64,000 nucleotides of DNA. It comes from Multifurca ochricompacta. Lineage: Eukaryota; Basidiomycota; Agaricomycetes; Russulales; Russulaceae. Location: assembly GCA_022496185.1 (NCBI GenBank), contig WTXG01000003.1, positions 496,001 to 560,000 on the forward strand, in the 5' to 3' direction. Under the pieces are notes generated by a model. It had not been told where the DNA came from and searched no databases. It was given only the letters and a program-made list of their open reading frames with translations. The position numbers and the translations under genes were made by a program. Of this stretch, positions 46,131 through 58,600 are shown piece by piece (positions within the stretch are counted from its first letter, which is position 1; every line of letters begins with the position of its first letter).

Positions 46131-47491
46131 ATGCTCGTCGACGCGTACGGTAGCGATGACAGCGAAAATAGCGGCGATGAACAAAAGCCTCAGCCACTTT
46201 CAAACCCTCAATTGACGTTGACCAAGGCTGCATCATTCTCACTCCCTAACCCCTCAAACCCGCCATCTGTGTCCCCGTCCTCTACCGCCCTCACCCTCCC
46301 CGCTCCAAGGGCAAAAAAAGCTCCCAAAAGGATTACTATAGACCTCCCTGCGTTATCAAAGGATGAAACCACAAACTATGACGGTAACGAAACACGACCG
46401 GCCAAAAAAGCTCGCACAGAATCCCGTGGCGCTGGGTCTTCTACACTGTTCTCGATGCTCCCTGCCCCTAAGTTGGCTGCGCCTGTAAAGGCAGCTCCTG
46501 AACGAAATATTGGAAACGGGAGAGGTCCTAGGCTCATTTTTAGTACTCCATCCATACAAAGGACCCAGGCCACGCCCGGAAACATTCCCGACGATGATCC
46601 ACAAGTCAGCCTGGAAAGGGCGGAGAATGTCCACCCCCGTTCTCTGCCCTTTATGCCGACATCGGTAAGGGGAGGAAAGGCCAACATATCCGTCGAAGAG
46701 TCTTCAAACAAGGCAGCAGTAGTAGCCAAGAGTCAGGATCCCCCCTCGCCAACCGCTGTTGATATCTTCTCTTTGAGTGCGTTCCATTACCTCTACAATA
46801 ATATGTAGCATCAAACACCGTCGCCTCAGATTCTTCGAAGTCGCCTTTTGCCTCTCTAGCCACTCCAATTGGAACAAAGAGTTTGCCGGGCATATCTTCT
46901 GCTCCCACAATTGATGAATACACCCCGCCTGAACCTACACCCAATGATCCCTATCCTGGTTATTACCAGCTTCCTGCCGGTACTTGGGCTGCGTATGACC
47001 CCGAATACTATCAACAGTTCTATGGTAAATGGAAGGCTGACTATGACCGCGGGGTGCGGACTCTTGAGAAGAAAGAAAAAGGCTTCGAAGGTGCAGACGC
47101 CGATGACACGCTGGAAGTCAATGCCCTGCGCGAGATGGAAAAGGCTAAGCAAGAGATACAGGAGCGCGAGGAGAAGAAAGCGTTAACTAAAGGTGCAGGT
47201 GGAGAGACGGAAGCGCCAAGGATGAATATCAAAGTACGATCCCCCTTCAATTGTTTGTAAGATTGGGCCTTATGAATGAGATACAGGGTTCTAAGGTCAG
47301 CAAAGGCGCTCGTAAACGCGGTCAGCTAGCCAGTTTGCTCGTTGAAGCCTACCAGAATCGGGAAATACTGGAAGAGAAGATCGCAGAAGGGCGGAGAAAC
47401 CGAAAAGAGGCAGGGAATAAGTATGGTAAGTTTTGTAGAGCGTTGTTCTTTTTACTTATCGTCTCCGTCTCACACTCTTGAAGGATTTTGA
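46131..47491 (+). CDS. PRCC-domain protein (splicing/mitotic-checkpoint associated)
   Basis: Orthologue type of human PRCC, a nuclear protein linked to pre-mRNA splicing factors and Mad2B. Exons 46131-46776, 46830-47233, 47287-47425 and 47484-47491, with introns of 53, 53 and 58 bp, give 398 residues in continuous phase. The start MLVDAYGSDDSENSGDEQKP is typical of the acidic N-terminus (an upstream in-frame Met at 46059 is less likely). A Pro/Ser-rich middle contains basic motifs (PRAKKAPKRI, RPAKKARTE). The PRCC C-terminal domain: PAGTWAAYDPEYYQQFYGKW, SKGARKRGQLASLLVEAYQN and REILEEKIAEGRRNRKEAGN, ending KYGF. The last exon has only eight coding bases. No frame problem. Confidence 0.93.
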
Positions 47492-47847
47492 TATCCCGGA
47501 AGATCCCCGTCACGTCTGTACTGTGGGGTTGCACCCATGGGCCATTCTTCCAGATAGTAATTTATGCTCAGCGTGATCAAGGGTCGTGGTCAAGTGGCCA
47601 GGGCTTTTCAGCGGCATTTACGAACACAAATTTACGCGGGATATCTTCGAGGCCACACCCTCCATGACGCGTTGTGTCTGTTATGGTACCTTCATCGAGG
47701 AGATTACACGGGAGCGAGCTACGCCTATATAACAATCCCGAGGCGAACAGCAGAGCAGTTCGTATTGTCATTAACGGGTACATAGATGGATCATTTTGGC
47801 TATCATGTCGTGCTAGAAGCGTAATGATGAAATTGCACTCTGTCTCT
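47492..47847. other. Convergent intergenic region
   Basis: Lies between the PRCC and HTD2 stops, tail to tail. Only short frames without recognisable content. Contains both 3' UTRs. Confidence 0.45.
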
Positions 47848-48947
47848 TTAAAGAAACGCCTTCCCTCTCATCCCTACGACGCCAGCTTCGTCCTGCACCC
47901 AAAGTATTATTTCTTGTCTGCCACTCCAAGTTCCATAGAAGGTTAAATTACTATTGACAACGACAGGATTTAGCGCTCGATACTCGAAACTTTTCAATTG
48001 TGCGTCAGGGTGATTGTAGGTAAGTGTTTCAAGCAGCATCAAGGCCATAAGTGGCCCATGGACGAGTCGTTCTATGATGTCCATCATGAGCAAATAGGAA
48101 TTCACAACCGATTGCAAATTTACCAGGATATCCATCCGACCCTCGTGCATAATTAGGGTCAAGATGGATGTGATGACCATTGAAAGTCAATGCCGAGAAC
48201 CTGAATAGTGTAATTGGACTGGGTGTGAATTTGAATGAAAAATCAGGCGGTGGTAGACCGTGCACTGACAATAAGGATGGTTGGTTGCTCGTGATAACGT
48301 TAGACCTCGAAGGGCGTACCTTCACGAAACCTGTTCTGCTTGGTCCCCAGAGCGAGGTATACGTGTGTCCTTTCTTCTAAAATAGCGCTATCTTCCTCAC
48401 CCTCGTTCGTGATTTCTATTCCTTGTTTCACGAAAACCATCGGAACAGGACCGCTGAAGCCCTTTTTGTCCACTGAGCGCACACTCATGTGTGCAGTTGC
48501 TTTTTCACCTATGACTAGTGGCTTTCTCCATTCTATTCTCCCCCCAGCCCACATCCGCTGTACAAACGGTTCTGGAGGGCAAAAGTCGGCGTCCGTTCCA
48601 TCTGGCCGTAAAAATATCTCTGGTGTACGGGGGTGGAAGAAGGTCAGGTGATGTCCAAATCCTAATGAATCCAAATTCTTCGGGCTCGCGTACGGTCGTC
48701 TCGTACCGTCTCGGGTGGGCAAGGTGACATACAAATCTGAGACGCGGTCAGTGTGCAATGTTTCTGAAAGCGTAATGCTTTTCTTCTGGCTGATCCAGCG
48801 GTCGAGAGCTTCAACACCTGAAATCGTGTGTGATGAAGCTCGCCAGGAACAACTCTGAGGGGTCAAAGTTGCGTGGTGCCACTGCCGATGTCTTAATCGC
48901 ATGCCAGTGAACATCATATGTAGTGATGATAAAATATCATCTCTCAT
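47848..48947 (-). CDS. HTD2: Mitochondrial 3-hydroxyacyl-thioester dehydratase Htd2
   Basis: Dehydrates 3-hydroxyacyl-ACP in mitochondrial type II fatty-acid synthesis, the route to octanoyl-ACP for lipoate. In-frame Met at 48947 or, better placed for a presequence, 48917 (MMFTGMRLRHRQWHHAT). Exon 1 continues with TISGVEALDRWISQKKSITL, LGFGHHLTFFHPRTPE and MWAGGRIEWRKPLVIGEKAT. After two introns the hot-dog hydratase part follows: DFSFKFTPSPITLFRFSALT, FNGHHIHLDPNYARGSDGYP and ERLVHGPLMALMLLETL, which includes the active-site-like D-x-x-Y-A...G-x-x-x-x-L-V-H-G-P. Stop at 47848. Around 330 residues, as in yeast Htd2. A donor at 48125 must be used; the naive frame ends early. Confidence 0.92.
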
Positions 48948-49129
48948 CTCTTCACGGCACCTCAGCGCAACAAACAAGTCCGTTTAGCTTTCCCCATCAA
49001 ACCTTAATCCAAACACAAAACAGTTGTCATTGTGCGCAGTTAAATATAGAACGGAAGATGTGAGTACAGTAGCACTTCTCTAGTCCGTCATCTACTTATA
49101 AATCCAGCCCCCCACGAGCTCACTTCCGT

Positions 49130-50186
49130 TTGAAAACTATAACCAGAGTAGTATAAGGATATTCAAACAAGCCCTTGTCCTCGTCAATCCATCGTTTGCC
49201 ATCTCCGATATCGACGATCTCCTTAATTTTGGCCTTGACCATAGATTTAATGTCTTCTGGTTTGACCGCGATATAGCTCTTGCTCATGGCTCTGTCATAA
49301 CTGTATCCAAGGAGCTCACGAGGGAATATGACCAGGAATGTTCTTGCTGAGGCTGGAAATGGCTTTCAAAGGATCGGGTCTCGAAGAAGGCCCGCCATAG
49401 GTTGAGACGGAACTGGGGTGTGCCTTGCTCGAACTGCTCAATTAGATCACGCACTTGGGCAACCCATGCGGCGGCTTCCCTACGACATAATAGTCAGCAC
49501 CTCCATATTGCGAAATGAACGCCCATGATCACTGACCGGTCTTCCAGGTTCCAGATTAACACCTCGATACCGCCAGGCTTCAAGATCCGCGCAAACTCGG
49601 CGGCGGCGGCATCATAGTCCGGACACCAATGAAACGCCTGAGAACTATGAGAACTGATGCACAGGGATGTAGCCACTGAACAGCAAGAGTTAACCTGTGC
49701 GATCACCACCAGATCGGCGGAATGACTAGAGACCCCCGTGTTTTCGAATGACCCTTCCTGGCATGAGACTCGTTCGTCAAGAACGGACTTGCTAAAGATA
49801 GTGCGCATCCCCTCGCTTGGTTCTACAGCGGTGAGCTTTCCAACAGTAGTGGCCCAGTCAGGATGGGCAAGGAGGGCCCGTGTAAATATACCCGTCCCGG
49901 AACCAATTCTAAATCCATGCTAATCAGGGAATCGTATAGACAAGATTAAGATGGCAGGGCAGACTCGACGACGTTGAGAGGTTTACTATGAGAAACAGTT
50001 ACCTCTTGATGGATATAGCTGAGGGCATCGGGTGGATACGAGGGACGAGCTCTGGTGAAAATGAAAATGAAAGAAAAGGTAAGGTGATTGATGAAAATAC
50101 GCAAGCGCACAGACCGACCTGTCATAAAGCTCATTAGTTCCCTTTCCAAAGCCAATTCTCGCAACTTCATAAACGTCCTTAATCAT
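49130..50186 (-). CDS. Class I SAM-dependent methyltransferase (methyltransferase type 11)
   Basis: ATG 50186 begins MIKDVYEVARIGFGKGTNEL followed by YDRARPSYPPDALSYIHQE. The next spliced piece yields SAM motif I (EIGSGTGIFTRALLAHPDWA), motif II-like KLTAVEPSEGMRTIF, then AFHWCPDYDAAAAEFARILK with PGG and a CRG1/Tmt1-like C-terminal half (LIEQFEQGTPQF, SYIAVKPEDIKSMV, IDEDKGLFEYPYTTLVIVFK). Stop 49130-49132. In the C-terminal part one base seems lost near 49296 (a TC where TCC restores VMDRAMSKS). Substrate unknown; relatives act on small acids such as trans-aconitate, but this is not shown. Intergenic distance to HTD2 is only about 180 bp. The divergent sphingoid kinase is 94 bp away. Confidence 0.8.
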
Positions 50187-50280
50187 TGGAAATGAAAATT
50201 AAAAAATCGAATTGAAATTAAAAACTGACTACTACAGCGCGTTAAAGTTTTGATGATCGGCCCGGTGATCCTTGCTCAAC
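50187..50280. promoter_or_regulatory. 94-bp divergent spacer
   Basis: Separates the start codons of the methyltransferase and the sphingoid-base kinase. It contains an A/T-rich patch with repeated AATTGAAATTAAAAA units (50205-50226) and no CACGTG. Both promoters must lie here or in the coding regions. Confidence 0.45.
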
Positions 50281-52222
50281 ATGTCCACGACTGCGACAAC
50301 GACTCACTTTTCAATCACCGGTGACAATCAAGAACTTGAATTTTCATTCGACGACACGTCTTTTACTCTCAGGGACCCCGTTAAAAGTCCGTACGGCTAC
50401 TCTGCTCCATTCTCACTTGATCACATATGTGCGCGCGCTCCAGATAAAGTCAAGCTTGATGTTCCGTTGTCTTGTCTACTCTGGGTTGGCATTTCCGGTT
50501 CTATTCTAGAAGCGCATGCCCTCGTAGATGAATATGGTTACCTCAGAGTCGAAAAGGTGTCAGGATCTTTCCAAGGGGATAACGCAGAGGAGGTTAACAT
50601 TGCAGACAATTGGGTACGCGGCGCAATGAGCGCCGCCTATCCGGGTAAGTGTAAGCGAAGCACCCGTCCTTTCCCCAAGTAAACATGCTTTTTACAAGGC
50701 GTCAAGATACAGAGGCACCTCCTGATTGTCATAAACCCTAATGGAGGCCCCGTGAGTTGTTTGTTAGGGCCCGTTCCTGCCCTCATCTTACCCCGTTTTC
50801 TAATGTAGGGTAAAGCAATTTCTCTTTTCGAGCACAAGGTAGAACCAATAATCAAAGCCGCACGTTGCACATACAAAGTCGTACGTAAGTAGAACTACAT
50901 TTAAGAAGTGGATTTTGGACCCAATTCAACCCGGTAGACACTGAATACAGCGGACACGCACTGAAGATTGCATCAGAGATTCCGCTCAATGAATATGACG
51001 CCATTGTCGCTATCTCTGGAGACGGCACTCTACACGAGCTCATCAATGGTTTTGCGCAGCACAAGGAGCCCATGAAAGCATTCCTGATTCCCATCGCACC
51101 TATCCCTGCGGGGTCTGGAAATGGTACATGTTTGAACCTTCTAGGTCTCAAGGTTCGAGCTCCAAGCCATCATCTACAATTCTGCTCACCTTCCTATATT
51201 CTATTTACTTTACTATAGGAAGGCCAGGACATCGCCGCCGCTACACTGAACGTTATCAAAGGGCAATCTATGCCCATCGATTTACTTTCTATTCTTCAAT
51301 CAGGAAAACGGAGTTTCTCTTTCATGTCCCAATGCGTCGGGCTCATGGCGGATCTGGACCTGGGTACCGAGCACTTGCGCTGGATGGGAAGCTACCGATT
51401 CATGTATGGCTTTCTACGGGGAAGTGAGTCATGTGTTTTTTTTACGACGGAAAGACAGAACAACGTACGACCTTCCTAGTCCTGACGCGCAAGACGTACC
51501 GGTTCAAAATCTCAGTCAAGATTGAGGCAGCGGACAAGGTCGCGATGGTTGAAGCTTTGAGAAAGCATACAAGTTCAGTGCCAAATCATAAACCCCCGCC
51601 TGCCGAGCAAACCGCAACAACCTTACTCCCCCCGTTACAATACGCCAACGATTACGACGGATGGACCACTTTTGAAGGGCCCATCCTATTCCTTTACTCT
51701 GGCAAAGGCCCGTACGTGAGCCGGTAAGGCTCTCTTCTTTCGATACACTGTCCCAGTTGTCGCAATTCAATCCTGATCACATTACTGCCCCAGTGATCTG
51801 ATGCAATTTCCCGTTTCCGTGCCAAATGACGGAATGGTTGATATTGTCATTCAGGGGAGTGTGAGTTTGTGTACTCTTTTTTGTCTGGCGCATGCCAACT
51901 TTTTTTAAGATATCCCGCGCTGCAATGTGGAGATCTCTTGATGGCGCAGAAAAAGGCGCCGCATACTGGCGAGATAGTGTCAGTAGCACCATTTTCTTAA
52001 CCTCGTATAATCGTTGATTGTCTTTGTCTGCAGGCGCTCTATCTTAAGGCTAGCGCGTACCGTCTGGAGCCTCTGCAGGAGGATGGTAATTTGTCAATTG
52101 ATGGCGAGCGATTTCCATTCAGGGAGTATCATGCGGAAGTACACCGTGGCTTAGCGACACTTCTTAGCATGAGCGGTCGTTATGCTGTTGATTTCACTTT
52201 GGGACCTCCCATACCCAGTTGA
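50281..52222 (+). CDS. Sphingoid long-chain base kinase (Lcb4/5-like; DAG kinase catalytic domain)
   Basis: Phosphorylates dihydrosphingosine or phytosphingosine, feeding sphingolipid signalling. Start ATG 50281 (MSTTATTTHFSITGDNQELE); the longer frame from 50272 begins with TTG and is not used. After an N-terminal lipid-binding-like region, the catalytic domain has ATP-site and active-site motifs: LLIVINPNGGP (about 50724), DAIVAISGDGTLHELINGF, PAGSGNGTCLNLLGL, then MPIDLLSI, SFSFMSQCVGLMADLDLGTE. The C-terminal lobe ends with RYAVDFTLGPPIPS at 52222. Nine or so short introns, in-phase where checked (for example the one ending before 50810). All family signatures (NPxGG, SGDGT/L, GSGN) present, so the call is firm; which sphingoid base is used is not visible. 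Confidence 0.93.
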
Positions 52223-52605
52223 TGGTTGGTTGTGGTACTAGCTCAAGATTGTACTGAAATTCCGGTCCACACCATGCTACACGTATCCGTCTTGACGCTC
52301 CTTATGCTGGCATCCCAGAGACAATGATGTCCATGGGAGCTGTGTTAATATAACTCCTGTAGACCAGGTGTATGGTAATCTTCGACAGGTAGATATACGT
52401 ACTCATAATGCAAGACATCGAAGCATGACTAGACCGCGACGACAAGTGAAGGTCCATATATCCAATACGATGTAGAAATGAAGAGAGTGTAGTCAGCAAG
52501 TGCCCAAATACAGTGTCTAGCAACACAGAAAGACAACCCAAAGGTCCATGCCTCATAAAAACAAAACTTTATACGTGCCGGGCAGATGCAGAAAAGATAT
52601 CGCCA
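52223..52605. other. Convergent intergenic region
   Basis: Between the kinase stop and the AGS stop, tail to tail. No frame with recognisable content; expected to hold both 3' UTRs. Confidence 0.45.
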
Positions 52606-55600
52606 TCATGGGCGTGCTACGATACACGTCAGAACAAGCAACGTTGCGTGAATAGATTTATCAACGTACCAAGCTGCTCCTTGCGGTAGAACCAGAAATA
52701 GCCAATAACGATGACAAGCTGGCAGATTAGTGCAATCCAGAAGGGGGCAGAAGCCATTGGGCTTCCTCCTAGTCCGTCCCGGAAGTCCCATTTTCCGGCA
52801 TCCGGGAAGACGCTTTCCGGACCGATCTTATTTGGGGCGGTAGCGCGAGCGACCATCACACAGACTGAGCCAATGATTTGCGAGAACGCCAACGTCGCGC
52901 AGACATGGAGTCGTGAGAGTGTCTGGAAAATAGTGACATCAATAAATACTGCGTATGGCGGCCAGGAACCGATAGGAAATTACCTGAAGAAGAATCATAC
53001 CAAGGCCGACACCTTGGACAGCATCCAAAACTCCAAGCCACAGCCAGAGGGATATGCCAAGATAAGGACCCGCGCTGCCAGCCCACGGGATGTAAAGGGC
53101 AAGGGAAGACGTACCCCAGAGCATCTACAAGGCGCCGCGTTAGCAATACCGTTGAGTACTCGGGACAAGGTGATACGTACCTGGCACCATCGAGGAGCAC
53201 CAAGACCGACGGCAAACACGGGAAGCAACCATGTATGTGTCTTGCTGAAGTGAGTGAGTACAAACAAGATGGCAGCCCAAACGCCGACAAAGAAGGCGAC
53301 GATCAAAAGAGCGATCTGCCATTTGGGAATCGGCACAGCCCAGAGGAAACCCCAATTACGACCGTAAGGCTAAAGATTGCGTTTAGAGCAAGTCAAGACA
53401 AACGAGCTTTGGAACTCACCCCTGAAAGCCAGTAATCACGCAGGATTTCAGACGCCAAGAACCAAAGTACGAGCTTCCTTCGGAAGAGGGTCTTAAGGAA
53501 ATTAGGCACCTTTGGAGGAGTCTGGCGGTAGTACTCTGCGTTTTCAGGTAAGCACTGTGGGCACTTGTAGCATGGCGTTGGACCACTTACCCGGCAAGCC
53601 GTATAGCATCAGATAAGCAAACAGGAAGCTGATTGCAGCGAGTGGCCAGACGATGAGTACAATCCACCACGGTGGCAAGTAGCCCTGCTGCACTCCCTGA
53701 AACTGGTAACCCCAATACCATAACGCAGCCACCCATATTTGTTGCGAGCCCTGTACTATGCAAGCCCGCAGCATCCAAATCTCAGTCGCGGCACCCTGTA
53801 TGGCGCGTTCAGTTGAGAATGAACACAATGTCAGTTACCAACTCACAGCTTCCTCGCCAAAGTTGAGGCCAAAGAAAATGAACGCGGCAGCAGAGGCTAC
53901 AGCGTAACACCACGTGGCTACGCTGGACAATGCCTTATGAGCTGGATGGAGAGACTGCGTCAAAGATGGCAATCCAATGAGGAAAAATGCCAGCCCAAAG
54001 AAGATCCAGGGTGCAGAAAGGACCCAGATTGACGGCTTCAGGCGGAATACCGGATACCACACCGCGCTCGCAGCGAGAAAGACGCCCCCCAGGACGTAAA
54101 GCTGCAGATTATCCTGAGAGCTCTGCCCCGACAGCAATGTGATCTGGAAGCTGGTCGCACTGAGGACCTGGCCCAGGGCGATGACGATGGTGTACAAGGG
54201 CCACCCTCCAATCTCTCTTGCCATTGCGATCTGTAGGCCGGACATGATAACGACCTCTCCTTGATCATGGGCCAGCGGGCCGTCGTAGTCACTATACTGC
54301 CCGGCGGTATTGAAGGACTGGGTGTTTGGAGCTGCAAAAAAGTCAGCAAAATCTTTTTAGGTGTCGACGTATAGATAGACGAACAGGTTGGCCGTGATGG
54401 ATGATCATATAGTGACGAGGAAGGTGTTCCCCACATCGACTCTCGCCGCGATGACCGAAAACTTGCTGCGCTAGATAGCTTGTCTTTACGAACTTTGTCA
54501 AAGAACGACGCTTCACTCTTCTGGAGGAATTTTTCGATAGATAGCTCTGCCTTCGAGTTATCCGCAGACAAGTTTTGCAGTTTTGCGACAAATTCTTGAG
54601 CAACACCACCGTCCGCATCCGTAAACTAGAGATGCTGTAAGTAACAATGTAGAGGCACGAAGCAAACGCGACTCACCGAAGCAATGGCTTTATTCAAAGG
54701 AGAGTTTGCCTTTTCGTCCACAATAGAAGCGATTGATTCAACAGAAGAAACCCGGCTATGGGCGCCAAAAGGGCGAGATGGTGCTTCCAGAAATGGGTCT
54801 GGTGCATGCCTCTGATCCCTGGCAATTGTCCGGTTCGCCTTGTCCAGGAAATTTCCGAACTCGGGCTGCCCGTTGCCGCCGCGACTCTGTGAAAAGTGGT
54901 CTCCCTCGACATCTGACGCGTTGCTGCTGATTGAAGTACGATTACCATCTTGGATACGCGGAGGGGCATGGAGGAACGGGTCACCGCCTGGGGTGAGCGT
55001 CTCTTGACTCCATTGACCAGGAGAGCCAGGGATGTTCATCCTGGGACTGTGTTGTGCACTTTGGACATCCCATTCAGGTTGTGACGGATCGGTTTGATGG
55101 ACTGGATTCCAATCGTCATGCTCGGCAATGGCCGCGACACCACCAGTTGCACCGTCTGATGGACGCCATCCATCGTGGCCGGCCAAATTTCTGCTTGCGT
55201 GAATGCTACGCTTATGGAAGTCTTCCATACGCTGCCGCCATTCGACCACGGGGAAGCGCTGTACGGCAGAGCGCGCGCGTAGGATCGCACGTTCTTCCTC
55301 GGTCGACTTCAAAGCAAGCTTAATTGTCTTGGATAGTTGTGACATCATGTGACCCGTAGACATAGACTCAACAGGGAACCACTGCGGGGTGTCAGGGGGA
55401 TAGTTAAATGGGAACACATCAATGAACTTACCCAACCAGGCATCAAGCCGAGGCCACCGAGGCGGCTGCCAACGCCTAGTGCCCCCTTACGACCGAACTC
55501 GACGGCTACCAGGCCAAAAGGCTCGTCGCGGGAGGGTATCAAAGCGAAATCCGCCCCACTAAATAGGTATGGAGGAAGTGCAGTGAACTCTGGCTTCGAG

Positions 55601-58600
55601 TAGACGCGGTCAGGGTATAGCTCCATAAGGCGATTGAGCTTCTCTGCTGCAAAACGACCGTAGAGGTCGATTACAGGTCCAACCGTGATCAGCTGAATGG
55701 ATGGCCGCTTTTCCAACCTATCAAAATGGGATGAGGATGTTGGTGTGCAAATCACGGAGGCACTTACAGAGATGGCATGACATCAGCAATAAGGTCGACG
55801 CCCTTTTGCTTAGACCAACGCCCAACAAACACGAATAAGTCTGCGTGAGGGTCTTGCTTGATCCCGGCCCATTCTTGAGCTTGCCTCTTGTGCTCGGGGC
55901 GCTCTGCTTCTGCCTTTTGATCGACTTTGATATCAGCCACCTTAATCGCGTTTTCATCCAAGGCATCAATATCGCTTGGATCGGGATTTGGCAAAGAGTC
56001 AACATGTTTGAGAGTCCAAAGGGCAGGATACCGCGCCCAGGAGCGCTTGCCATACTTGTCCGACACACCAGCAACGCCAATTGACTTTTGATGTACGCTA
56101 ATGAAGGAAGCTGCGGCGTGAAGTAGGTTGAACGTGTTCCCGAATTGCACATACTTCGTACAGTGCTCCTTGCTGATATTGAATGCTGAGCAGACTTCCT
56201 TCATTTCTTCCTTTGTACGCAACGGCCAGAGACCCTGAAATTCGGCGTTGTGGAGAGACAGACAAACTGGAAGCACCTTCGGAAGTAGGTAGATGGGGAC
56301 AAGTGCGCCGTGGTAGTCGTTGACGTGGTAGATGTCAATATCAGGGTGGCGGCGAACGGTCGCGGAAATTGCCTGGTTCCAAGTAGAGTAGAAGATGGCT
56401 GAGGAGAGGTCATCCATGCGAGCCGGGTACGGGTCGGCTTTCGTCTGTGCACGGAACACTGGGCTGTCGAGAATGACGTAGGTAATGTTGTCCAATGTGT
56501 GAGTCTCTACCTCGATCAGGTACGGCTCGCCAAAAATGATGACCTCGATAGGTTCCGCCGGTTCGCCAGGGGGATACTCAAGATCTTTGACTTTAGGAAT
56601 GACCCAGACCAGGTCGACGTCCGTCATCGCCTTGCCCATGAGGCTGGACATGACACCGAGACCACCAATCTTGACCTTGAGCTTCCAGTCGATGATCTCG
56701 TACTCCAATGTTGCAATGAGAACCTTGCGTCTCTTGTTCTTGTCTTCGGGCCATCCAATGATCTCAGTCTGCTTGTGATGACCAAAAAGCTTTTCTGATA
56801 CGACCGAAGGCTCCTTCAAATCTGATTTAGACTTATTGCCCAGGGAACCTAAAATCGGGAAGTAACTGGCGTGCACTTTGCTCGGGGAAACTCCCCACTT
56901 GTTGTGCTTGATGCCGTAGAAGGACCACATGAAGATCACGACGGCAAGAGTAGCGGTGATGATGGGGATGGAGAGGAGAAGCGCATACATGATTGCGCCT
57001 ACCGCAGAATGTCCACGTGGTTCGAGTGTCCACGTAAGGTCGGCATCATCGACCAATAGTGTCCAGGCGAGATGAGGATGTGGGGGGGCAGACATATTGA
57101 TATAGTTGGGCGCAGCGGTGTTCGGAGGAAGACGATCCAGGACGCCATCACCGTCTACGTCTCCATAGTAGTAGTCGTCGTATCCAAACACGTTGAGTTG
57201 GACATAGGTAGGCCAGGTAGACATGATCTCGAGCTCCCATTTACCTTGGCTATTTTGTGTCATTTGCGCTGAGATACCCTTGTCAAAACCCCAGGAGTTG
57301 AAAGGTCCACGGGCGAGTAGTTGCGGCACGCGGCGCTGCTGACTGAAGTCGTGGTCGGCATGAACGACAAAGCTGGCAGAACTTGCAAGATAACTCCAAT
57401 CTTAGATATCGTTCAGTCTCCATACGAATGAGAGTGACAGTAAACGTACACTGCACTATGATGTGCTGGCCTTGCCAGAAGTTATCCGACTGATCGAAAA
57501 CACTGGAATCAATAAATGTCGTATCCTCCCAGCTCTTCCACTGAGTCCAGTTACGGCCGAAGTTCCATGAATAGCGGAAGCTGTCTGCACCATAGGCCCT
57601 ATGTGAAAACGTATACTGTCCGTTCGAAAATCCAAACGAGCTGCCGTCATAGTCAGATCCTGGGAAGACCATGACATTGTCAGAAGCCCCTTTGCGAATC
57701 AACAATGTGTCCCTAGACTGGCTTGGAAATCAGCAAAGCGCACTAGATCAGAAAATGGTAAACCCAATACCCCAGTCGTCGTAATGCCATCGCTTGCCGG
57801 GGCATTGTCAAGAGTTAAGGCCAAAATACCGTCAGGCACGTTTTGGAGTGTTGCCGACCAAATCCAAACCGATTGCATATCACCTGAAATCCTCGGTACG
57901 TCCGGATTTTGTACTTGTCCACACTTCACTGAGTTAGGGTCTAAGGTGGGATTACCACCGTGGCCAGAAGAGGACATATTAAACGATAGAGCCTTGGTGA
58001 CCCCAGCACAGTTCATGACGGCATTGAATTCGAATGAAATTTTAACTGTCGTGTTAGTGCCCCCGTTCGTGTCGGAAGGGATACGGGCATCATGTCCGGG
58101 AGAAAATTTGGTAAGTGCAGGGCGCGGCGGGACCCATTCACCAACGGGTACTAGGACTTTGAAACTGTATGGGTCCATCGTGACGCTGGCGAGACAACCT
58201 TGGAATGGTGCCGAGCCGTTGTTGTTGAAAGACGAGAGAGAATCAGCGAGAGTGTAGTTTTCGAAAGGTGGGATAAGATTTTGCACAATGACCCCGGACG
58301 CATATGGGGAGGAAATCCACTGAGGCGACTTGCAATCAATTGGTAAGTTCGCGTCGCATTCTCGTTCGTGTAGAGCATCCAGACTTGATCTGTGTTGTTT
58401 CCGGAGAAATGTTGAATGTCCGGGATTCCTGATCGCGAAATTGACCAGAGACCTATTTCCGTCTGGGTGTGGTTAGAGCCAGGAAGTTGATTGAAATAGG
58501 TCCAGTTTCCACGTTGGACGAGGTTGAAGCCATCCTGCAGAGAACTGTACACCGAACGCAAATATAAAAAGTGCGCGAACACGCGGCGGCTGTCAGCGGT

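Noticed and set aside
50272..50280. Start of the sphingoid kinase at a TTG
   Set aside because: An ATG nine bases later at 50281 gives the same frame and is the normal start.
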